Of a stretch of DNA of 7,043 nucleotides, positions 1 through 5,473 are shown in pieces. The notes under the pieces are model-generated. The model saw nothing but the letters and a program-made list of their open reading frames with translations, was not told where the DNA came from and searched no databases. The stretch is taken from positions 1 to 7,043 of the forward strand of contig NZ_CALACG010000383.1 of the NCBI RefSeq assembly GCF_937890585.1, in the 5' to 3' direction. The first letter of the stretch is position 1. Each line of letters begins with the position of its first letter. The position numbers were made by a program, and so were the translations under genes. The DNA is from an uncultured Campylobacter sp. (lineage in GTDB: Bacteria; Campylobacterota; Campylobacteria; Campylobacterales; Campylobacteraceae).

Positions 1-1
1 T

Positions 2-1690
2 ATAAATTTCAAAAGCCTATATTCAAATTTGATTTATAACGATAAATTTGAAGCTATCTTTAGCATGCCAAAACAGCAAAGCAAAGATATACCGATAGAT
101 GTTTTAGAGAGTGATATCCAAAATTTGCCGCCAAATGAAAAGAGAGACGCGTTTAGAAATTTTGTCTTAAATAACTTTGACGAAAACTACAAGCTTTTTA
201 CTTTGACTGCGCCTACGGGCTACGGCAAGACCTTGACGGCATTAAATTTTGCATTGAAATTTAACAAATCTCGCATAATTTATGCACTTCCTTTTACTTC
301 TATAATCGATCAAACCTACGATATAGTCGCGAAAATTTATAAAAGTAGCGATATTTTGGTCAGTAAGGCTCACCACAAAACGACGATAGGCGAAGAAAAT
401 CTAACCGATGAGGATAGATACTCAAAGATCAAATTTCTAATGGAGTCTTTTAGCGGCGAGATAAACGTAACTACGCTTTATCAGCTGATATTTGCGCTAT
501 TTGGCAATAAAAACAAAGATAATGTTAAATTTAATCAGCTAAAAAATAGCGTCGTTATCATCGACGAGGCTCAAGCGATCCCATATAACTTTAGAAAAGA
601 TTTTATCCTGCTTTGCGAGATCCTTTCGCAGCGGCTTGGTACTGTTTTTATATTTATGTCGGCGACGATGCCGGTCATAAAAAGCGAAAATTTTAAAGAA
701 ATTTCAAATTTAGACTATTTTTCAAAGCAGGATAGATACGTCATAAAATGGCTTGATATAGACGGCGAAGATGAGCTTTTAGAAAAAATTTGCAAGGCTG
801 CAAACGATAAAAATACTCTAGTCGTCGTAAATACGATCAAAAAAGCGCAAGAGCTTTTTACAAAACTAAAGGATAAATTTAGCTGCTTTTGCCTAAACGG
901 GTATATGTATGATGATCACAAGCGCGCTACTACCAGGGCTGTAAGATGTGCGATAGATAAAAGCAAAGTTGATCCACTTGCAAGCAAAATTTTACTTATC
1001 TCCACGCAGTCCATCGAAGCTGGCGTGGATCTTGATTTTGACGTTGGATTTCGCGAAGTCTCGCCTATTAGCTCTATCATACAAACAGCAGGGCGCGTAA
1101 ATAGGCATTTTGGAGAAATCCGCGGCGAGCTATACATCTTTCCCGAAATAAGCAAATTTACAAATTTGATTTACGGCGATTTATATAAAGTAAGCGGGGC
1201 TATTTTGAGCGATCTTAAGCAAAAAGAAGTGCGAGAGAGCGAAATTTTAGAAATTTCAAATTTGTATTTTCAAAAGATAAGCAATCAACTAGAAAATTTG
1301 CATATAAAAAGCGAGATAGAAAAGCTGGAATTTGAAAATATAAATCAAAAAATCGAGGATATCATGAACGACAACTACAAACAAACCATAATAATCGAGC
1401 CTGAAGAAAATTTCATTAAAGATTTTGAAGCTAAAATTTTTGAGATCAAAAATAGTCCGAATGAGAAATTTACCATAAGGGATCTTTTTAAAAACCACAT
1501 CAGAAAGTTGTCGAAATTTAGCATAAATGTAACGTTAAAAGATATGAATAAGCTAATGCCGAATTTAAAACAAATAAACGGACTAAAAGATATGTTTTAT
1601 CTGCCATTTGGATCGTCTTATTTTTATAGCGCGGATTACGGGCTTAAAAAAGATACAAATTTAGATATTGAGGACGAGGTATTTGACTAA
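2..1690 (+). CDS. cas3: CRISPR-associated helicase Cas3, 5'-truncated by window
   Basis: Cas3 is the ATP-driven 3'-5' helicase/nuclease recruited by Cascade to unwind and shred the target in type I interference. The visible 562 codons hold the superfamily 2 helicase core: Walker A TAPTGYGKT (206-232), Walker B/motif II DEAQ (563-574), motif III SAT (659-667), motif V STQSIEAGVDLD (1001-1036) and motif VI QTAGRVNRH (1082-1108), followed by a C-terminal domain. A TTG at 29 could be called as a start, but the frame is open to the window edge. The residues just around it (LYSNLIYNDKFEAIF) look like the last helix of a Cas3 HD nuclease domain, so the HD part probably lies upstream and the full protein would be near the usual 750-800 residues. 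The stop overlaps the cas4 start (TAATG), so the two are translationally coupled. Motif II ends in Gln rather than the common His. Subtype I-B is inferred from the neighbours and the repeat type. Confidence 0.93.
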   Translation: MNFKSLYSNLIYNDKFEAIFSMPKQQSKDIPIDVLESDIQNLPPNEKRDAFRNFVLNNFDENYKLFTLTAPTGYGKTLTALNFALKFNKSRIIYALPFTSIIDQTYDIVAKIYKSSDILVSKAHHKTTIGEENLTDEDRYSKIKFLMESFSGEINVTTLYQLIFALFGNKNKDNVKFNQLKNSVVIIDEAQAIPYNFRKDFILLCEILSQRLGTVFIFMSATMPVIKSENFKEISNLDYFSKQDRYVIKWLDIDGEDELLEKICKAANDKNTLVVVNTIKKAQELFTKLKDKFSCFCLNGYMYDDHKRATTRAVRCAIDKSKVDPLASKILLISTQSIEAGVDLDFDVGFREVSPISSIIQTAGRVNRHFGEIRGELYIFPEISKFTNLIYGDLYKVSGAILSDLKQKEVRESEILEISNLYFQKISNQLENLHIKSEIEKLEFENINQKIEDIMNDNYKQTIIIEPEENFIKDFEAKIFEIKNSPNEKFTIRDLFKNHIRKLSKFSINVTLKDMNKLMPNLKQINGLKDMFYLPFGSSYFYSADYGLKKDTNLDIEDEVFD

Positions 1691-2190
1691 TGTTCTCAAA
1701 AGATCAGATCACTGGCACGCTTGTGAATTATTACGTCACCTGTAAGCGCGAGGCGTGGCTTTACGCGCATCAGATCCACGCAGATCAAGAAGACGAAAAC
1801 GTGCTAATGGGCAAGGCTTTGGCTGATATCAAAGAGCAAGATCTGCAAGAATTTGCCTTTGGCAACCTTAAATTTGACAAACTCTCAAAACAGCACGGTC
1901 ACTACCTCATCACAGAGTATAAGAAAAGCCTAAAAAACGAGCTTGCAGGCAAGATGCAGCTACTTTTTTACATCTATCTTTTAAAAACTGGCTTAAATTT
2001 AAAAGAGGTAAAAGGCAAACTAATAAGCGGTAAAAAGGTGATATTAGTGGAAGATAGCAGTGAAAATTTCGCTCTGATCGAACAAATTTTAGGCGAGATA
2101 AGCGCGCTTGCAAATTTAAAAAAGCCGCCCAAATTTACGCAGGGCAATTTTTGCCAAAACTGCGCATATCGCGACTATTGCACTGCTTAG
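1690..2190 (+). CDS. cas4: CRISPR-associated exonuclease Cas4
   Basis: A 166-residue Cas4, the usual size for the short type I-B form. Cas4 is a RecB-like nuclease with a 4Fe-4S cluster that trims prespacers and helps choose the PAM and orientation during adaptation. The four cluster cysteines are visible: C18 near the N-terminus and C155-x2-C158-x5-C164 at the C-terminus. RecB-type residues are D63 (KFDK), E76-x-K78 (EYKK) and the QxxxY motif Q90/Y94. The His expected in a GrxxHe-type motif I is not seen. The matching stretch reads MGKALAD (residues 40-46), with Ala in the likely His position. The ATG shares its A with the cas3 stop, fixing the start. The gene sits directly before cas2 and cas1 and is probably co-transcribed with them. 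Confidence 0.9.
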   Translation: MFSKDQITGTLVNYYVTCKREAWLYAHQIHADQEDENVLMGKALADIKEQDLQEFAFGNLKFDKLSKQHGHYLITEYKKSLKNELAGKMQLLFYIYLLKTGLNLKEVKGKLISGKKVILVEDSSENFALIEQILGEISALANLKKPPKFTQGNFCQNCAYRDYCTA

Positions 2191-2193
2191 GAG
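2189..2193 (+). promoter_or_regulatory. Ribosome binding site of cas2
   Basis: AGGAG, overlapping the cas4 stop codon TAG, lies 5 nt before ATG 2199. It decides the cas2 start against the longer in-frame reading from 2151, which would lie inside cas4 and add 16 residues absent from the Cas2 family. Confidence 0.75.
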
Positions 2194-2198
2194 ACGAC

Positions 2199-2477
2199 AT
2201 GTATGTGATACTTTTTTACGACATCGCAGGGCGCGAGCAAAAAGAGCGAAATAACGCAAATCGCATCAGAAAAGCGGTCGAGAAATTTCTGCCTCGCGTG
2301 CAGTTTTCGGTCTATGAGGGCGAGATCCGCGAGAGCGACTTTAAAAAGCTAAGCAAGACACTACAAAAAGAGTGCGTAGACGAGCTTGACTCCATCGTGA
2401 TCTACACATTTAACTCACTAAAATACTCCGAGCGCATCGTCATCGGCGTAGACAAAAATAGTCCGATATTTAGCTAA
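2199..2477 (+). CDS. cas2: CRISPR-associated endoribonuclease/integrase subunit Cas2
   Basis: A 92-residue Cas2, the normal family length. Cas2 dimers bridge two Cas1 dimers to form the integrase that inserts new spacers at the leader end of the array. The protein starts MYVILFYDIAG, the first ferredoxin-fold strand with the conserved Asp (D8), then has an Arg/Lys-rich first helix, the strand FSVYEGEI, and the strand SIVIYTF near the C-terminus, all in the expected order. The start at 2199 was chosen because it has an AGGAG site 5 nt upstream and because family members begin at this Met. It lies 8 nt after cas4 and 9 nt before cas1. The gene is intact even though its partner cas1 is frameshifted. 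The order cas4-cas2-cas1 differs from the more common cas4-cas1-cas2. Confidence 0.92.
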   Translation: MYVILFYDIAGREQKERNNANRIRKAVEKFLPRVQFSVYEGEIRESDFKKLSKTLQKECVDELDSIVIYTFNSLKYSERIVIGVDKNSPIFS

Positions 2478-2486
2478 GGAGCAAAT

Positions 2487-3484
2487 ATGCAAAAGAGCGA
2501 CAGGACGCACTTTATACTTAGTCCAGGCAGGCTTTATAGACAAGATAATAATATCTATTTTGAAAAATTTGACGAGACAGGCGAGCGAGCTTCGTGCAAG
2601 ATCCTGCCGATAAACGCGATCGATGAAATTTACGTGCTGGCAAAAGTGCAGATCGATACCTACACCATCGCGTTTTTGGCGGATAATAACGTCCTTTTGC
2701 ACATCTTTAGTCCGTATCAGAGCTTTCGCGGGATTTCTACCCAAACACGCCAAATTCTGTAAATAAAAGCGGCTTTGTGTTGCTTTGTCAGCTCCGCTCT
2801 TTTGATGATCCGATCAAACGTGCATATATCGCGCGCGAGATAACTAGAGCCCACATCATAAATGACGCTGCAAACTGCAAAAAGCATGGCGTTAAATTTG
2901 ACGCACAGCCACACCTAAAGGCACTAGATGCGGCCACTAGCGTGCCTGCTATCATGGCGGTAGAGGGCGCATTTCAAAAGCTCTACTACGAAAAGTGGAA
3001 CGAGATCATCGCGGATCAGCGAAGCTTTAAATTTGCCGTCCGCTCAAAACGCCCGCCCGCTGATAAAATCAACAGCTTCATAAGCTACGTAAATACGCGC
3101 ATCTACAACATCTGCCTAAGCGAAATTTACAAGACCAAGCTAGATCCTCGCATCGGCTTTTTGCACGAGCCAAACTACCGAGCCTTGAGCCTACATCTCG
3201 ATCTATCGGAGATTTTTAAGCCGATCTTGGGCGATACGCTTATATTTAATATGCTAAATAAAAAGGAGATCACCGCAAAAGACTTCCAAACGGACGCCGG
3301 CAGGATAAAATTTAGCAACGATGCCGTGCAAAAGATCGAGCTAAAGATGATCTCGCGCCTTTGTGAGACGCTCACAGTGGGTGGCAGGGAGCTAACGTGG
3401 AGGCAGGTGATCCGCCGCGAGGCAAATAAGCTCAAGAAGTGCATCTGCGAGGATGCGCCTTATGAAGGATTTAGGTGGGAGTGA
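2487..3484 (+). pseudogene. cas1: CRISPR-associated integrase Cas1, disrupted by a 1-nt frameshift
   Basis: Cas1 is the metal-dependent integrase of spacer acquisition. As written the gene is in two pieces: 2487-2762 (91 residues, N-terminal beta domain, ending in a nonsense tail after SFRG) and an open frame up to 3484 whose first usable start is GTG 2777 (235 residues, helical catalytic domain). Between them the second frame already reads FYPNTPNSVNKSGF from 2735, directly continuing the family sequence after LLHIFSPYQSFRG, so one base has been lost at about 2733-2737, most simply one T from an ATTTTC run. With it restored the protein is 332 residues, a normal Cas1 length. The metal ligands are all kept: Glu in AVEG (about 160), His in GFLHEP (about 227), and Asp/Glu in DLSEIF (about 239/242). 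An AAGGAG site at 2476-2481 precedes ATG 2487. The break is either a recent inactivation, a phase-variable slip, or a sequencing error. Confidence 0.88.
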
Positions 3485-3637
3485 AATCGCATTTTGATAA
3501 AGCGTTTTTTAAGATTTTAAAATGCTTGAAATTTAGGGCTTTGCGTATTTATATGTAGCTAAAATTTAGTCAAATTTAAGGCGAATAAATATAGACTTCT
3601 TGCACCAGAATGCCTATAAAATAGGCTTTTTGGTGCT
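3485..3637 (+). promoter_or_regulatory. CRISPR leader region
   Basis: This is a 153-bp AT-rich non-coding stretch between the cas1 stop and the first repeat, at the end of the array that the repeat polarity marks as 5'. It should hold the array promoter and the integration-guiding sequence. A weak -10-like TATAGA lies at 3590-3595, without a clear -35, as is common in Campylobacter. A loose inverted repeat (GCATTTT at 3489-3495 and AAAATGC at 3519-3525) lies just after cas1. Its last part is the hairpin at 3602-3636. The leader role is inferred from position. Confidence 0.6.
3602..3636 (+). terminator. Terminator-like hairpin abutting the first CRISPR repeat
   Basis: The 35-nt imperfect palindrome pairs GCACCA with TGGTGC and GCCTA with TAGGC around a TAAAA loop, with one G-T wobble and one T-T mismatch between the two blocks. 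Its inner part (3612-3631) is GCCTAT-AAA-ATAGGC followed by TTTTT, the layout of an intrinsic terminator. It would end the cas operon transcript, yet it stops one base before repeat 1, so it may instead be a leader structure used in integration or transcription of the array. Confidence 0.5.
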
Positions 3638-4329
3638 ATTAGAATTTACTCCGTTGGAGTTTGAAACACATAAACATCATAAATCATCTTAGGCGTAGAG
3701 TGAAATTAGAATTTACTCCGTTGGAGTTTGAAACTGTAAAATCCGCCAACTTCAGGCGGTATGATAGCATATTAGAATTTACTCCGTTGGAGTTTGAAAC
3801 TACAGCTTATGGTAGCAACGACGATAATGAAGTAAGATTAGAATTTACTCCGTTGGAGTTTGAAACACCAAAAAGTTGTTGAATATAAGCGAAATGATGC
3901 AATTAGAATTTACTCCGTTGGAGTTTGAAACCAATTAGATAGATATGATACTAGACGCAATAATTAATTAGAATTTACTCCGTTGGAGTTTGAAACGAAG
4001 TCTATCACAAAATCAAAGGTGCTATATAACTACATTAGAATTTACTCCGTTGGAGTTTGAAACTGATAAATGGCGAGTATGTTCCTTACTCTAACTTATA
4101 TTAGAATTTACTCCGTTGGAGTTTGAAACGTCAATATTTTGAAAAAACACGAATATAAAGAAGTATTAGAATTTACTCCGTTGGAGTTTGAAACCAAAAA
4201 ATGGTAAATCCTAACGTTCAAAATTATATTAAATTAGAATTTACTCCGTTGGAGTTTGAAACTTTTCATCGGTATAAGTGCGAGCTTGAACGGCTTGACA
4301 TTAGAATTTACTCCGTTGGAGTTTGAAAC

Positions 4330-4366
4330 TAATCAGTATAATCGCCCAGCTTGCACCTTATTAAGA
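4330..4366 (+). repeat. Duplicated CRISPR spacer, copy 1 (spacer 11)
   Basis: This 37-nt spacer, starting TAATCAGTATAATCGCCCAG, is identical base for base to the spacer at 4991-5027. The flanking spacers 10/12 and 20/22 differ, so only a single repeat-spacer unit is shared. Confidence 0.95.
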
Positions 4367-4990
4367 ATTAGAATTTACTCCGTTGGAGTTTGAAACATTG
4401 CCCTGTCAATAACTGAATTTATCCATTCAGTATTAGAATTTACTCCGTTGGAGTTTGAAACTAGGCGTCCCAGCTTTTGATTACTTCTTTTCTATATTAT
4501 TAGAATTTACTCCGTTGGAGTTTGAAACGCTTCCGTGCTTAATGCCCCCTGCATTGCCAAAATGTATTAGAATTTACTCCGTTGGAGTTTGAAACTCTAT
4601 CAAGACGAAGTAAAAATAACGATCTCGATGTTTATTAGAATTTACTCCGTTGGAGTTTGAAACCCTTTGGATTGCCTTGAGTGATCACACTTGACGGATT
4701 AGAATTTACTCCGTTGGAGTTTGAAACGTAGTTTGTATCGCTCTAATCTATGAGATGTGGCATTAGAATTTACTCCGTTGGAGTTTGAAACCTCATCTTT
4801 GCCTTCCTCTTTTTCAATGTGAAGCTCTACATTAGAATTTACTCCGTTGGAGTTTGAAACACGCCGAGCTAGATCAAGAACGCATGCAAAATCTAGATTA
4901 GAATTTACTCCGTTGGAGTTTGAAACGCATCGAAAAGACGATAAGCGAAGAGCCAAACACATTAGAATTTACTCCGTTGGAGTTTGAAAC

Positions 4991-5027
4991 TAATCAGTAT
5001 AATCGCCCAGCTTGCACCTTATTAAGA
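4991..5027 (+). repeat. Duplicated CRISPR spacer, copy 2 (spacer 21)
   Basis: Second identical copy of the 37-nt spacer at 4330-4366. It is the last complete spacer before the array gives way to phage sequence, ten units downstream of copy 1. Confidence 0.95.
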
Positions 5028-5057
5028 ATTAGAATTTACTCCGTTGGAGTTTGAAAC

Positions 5058-5254
5058 AACTCACTACCGATAAGCGAGTGGGTAGAGCTTAGCAAGATGA
5101 TAAGCGGATTTATGGGGGTTGATGTAAAAAACTAATAGAGGGGATTGCGCTAATCACGCACTCCCTAAATTTTACACTATCCGACGTTATGGGATTAGAA
5201 TTTAACGAATTTGTAGATTATTTTGAGATTGCAAAACGCATCAATCAAAACTAA
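5058..5254 (+). CDS. Phage tail assembly chaperone (gpE/E'-like), 5'-truncated, made by -1 frameshift
   Basis: Long-tailed phages encode, just before the tape measure gene, a chaperone pair from two overlapping frames joined by -1 ribosomal frameshifting (lambda G/GT, P2 E/E'). Here frame 0 runs from the CRISPR repeat edge for 25 codons (NSLPISEWVELSKMISGF...VKN) to TAA 5133-5135. Slipping back one base on A AAA AAC continues from CTA 5132 for 40 codons (LIEGIALITHSLNFTLSDVM, then GLEFNEFVDYFEIAKRINQN) to TAA 5252-5254 with no stop between. The N-terminal part of the chaperone is missing: upstream in this frame is only repeat sequence with a TGA at 5052-5054 and no start codon. ATG 5097 is in frame but too internal to be the native start. 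Assignment rests on the position before the tape measure gene and the frameshift architecture, not on recognised conserved residues. In this context it is a remnant unless the junction is an assembly artefact. Confidence 0.72.
5126..5166 (+). promoter_or_regulatory. Programmed -1 ribosomal frameshift signal
   Basis: The slippery heptamer A AAA AAC (5126-5132) is in the right register, because the zero frame reads gtA-AAA-AAC-TAA. A 6-nt spacer follows, then a stem-loop: AGGGG (5139-5143) pairs with TCCCT (5162-5166, last pair G-T), and GCG (5147-5149) with CGC (5157-5159) around a 7-nt loop. The spacing and structure match classical -1 signals, and the -1 frame is open for 40 codons after it. 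Confidence 0.8.
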
Positions 5255-5412
5255 AGAGCGGCGTTGCTGCTCTTGCTCTTATAAATTTTAGCAATGATAA
5301 AAAGCACAAGCAAAGGCACGCTTATGTACCAAAACATGCAAGCGATTAAGCCACCGACCATGAGGATGATAGGGAGCATAAACCCAGCCAAAAGAGCGCC
5401 TAAATAATCCAT
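5251..5412 (-). CDS. Small two-helix membrane protein, unknown function, antisense in tail operon
   Basis: A 53-residue ORF on the minus strand that I do not recognise. It begins MDYLGALLAGFMLPIILMVG and holds two adjacent hydrophobic segments (about residues 4-27 and 29-42) with a turn near W28-P33, then a basic tail (KIYKSKSS). This predicts a helical hairpin with a cytoplasmic C-terminus. The start ATG (5412-5410) has a good ribosome binding site, AAGGTGG, 5 nt upstream (5424-5418). It is convergent with the chaperone gene and overlaps its stop by 4 nt, and it is divergent from the tape measure gene with about 60 bp between. No competing + strand gene is seen here. The layout fits a phage 'moron' (a cargo gene with its own expression) such as a superinfection-exclusion or holin-like peptide, but that is a guess. 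It is too short for a firm call. Confidence 0.55.
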   Translation of the reverse strand: MDYLGALLAGFMLPIILMVGGLIACMFWYISVPLLVLFIIAKIYKSKSSNAAL

Positions 5413-5417
5413 TTTAA

Positions 5418-5424
5418 CCACCTT
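5418..5424 (-). promoter_or_regulatory. Ribosome binding site of the small membrane protein
   Basis: AAGGTGG on the minus strand, 5 nt before ATG 5412. It is the main evidence beyond hydrophobicity that this small antisense ORF is translated. Confidence 0.55.
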
Positions 5425-5435
5425 GTATAAAAATC

Positions 5436-5454
5436 ACTAATATTTTACTAATAT
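5436..5454. repeat. Tandem direct repeat in the divergent intergenic region
   Basis: ACTAATAT occurs twice (5436-5443 and 5447-5454), offset by 11 bp, about one helical turn, in the 61-bp gap between the antisense small gene and the tape measure gene. It could be an operator or promoter element for either gene. The region is very AT-rich, so chance is possible. The tape measure ribosome binding site AAAGG (5463-5467) follows. Confidence 0.35.
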
Positions 5455-5473
5455 CAAAATAAAAAGGCAATAT

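Larger units (their letters stand above)
3638..5057 (+). CRISPR. CRISPR array, 22 repeats of 30 bp and 21 spacers
   Basis: The repeat starts ATTAGAATTTACTCC and ends GTTGGAGTTTGAAAC. All 22 copies are identical by eye. It contains a short stem ACTCC-GTT-GGAGT followed by the 3' end TTTGAAAC, which would give the usual 8-nt crRNA 5' handle. This supports + strand transcription and a type I-B-like Cas6-processed repeat. Repeats start at 3638, 3705, 3771, 3837, 3902, 3967, 4034, 4100, 4165, 4233, 4300, 4367, 4432, 4499, 4566, 4634, 4698, 4762, 4831, 4897, 4961 and 5028. Spacers are 34-39 nt, mostly 35-37. Spacer 11 equals spacer 21. The leader and cas1 are on the left, so the newest spacers should be at the left. 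The last repeat is perfect and is followed by phage coding sequence instead of a degenerate repeat, so the right end of the array appears cut off. cas6, needed for processing, is not in the window. Confidence 0.98.

Noticed and set aside
29..31. TTG as the start of cas3
   Set aside because: The frame is open to the window edge and the residues before and after it look like the end of a Cas3 HD domain, so the gene starts outside the window.
2151..2198. Longer N-terminus for cas2
   Set aside because: It overlaps cas4 coding sequence, adds residues foreign to Cas2, and the AGGAG site points to ATG 2199.
2418..2753. Minus-strand ORF opposite the cas1 5' part
   Set aside because: It lies across the cas2/cas1 boundary with no support; the plus strand has two recognised genes there.
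2777..3484. Separate gene starting at GTG 2777
   Set aside because: It is the C-terminal catalytic part of cas1. The same frame already reads Cas1-like sequence from 2735, before the GTG.
3489..3525. GCATTTT / AAAATGC inverted repeat as a terminator after cas1
   Set aside because: It has a 23-nt loop and weak AT-rich arms without a following T-run; the hairpin at 3602-3636 is a better candidate.
3661..3882. ORF across CRISPR repeats (plus strand)
   Set aside because: It is made of repeated LEFTPLEFET units encoded by the CRISPR repeats and is not a gene.
4699..4962. ORF across CRISPR repeats (minus strand)
   Set aside because: It has periodic VSNSNGVNSN units from the reverse complement of the repeats and is not a gene.
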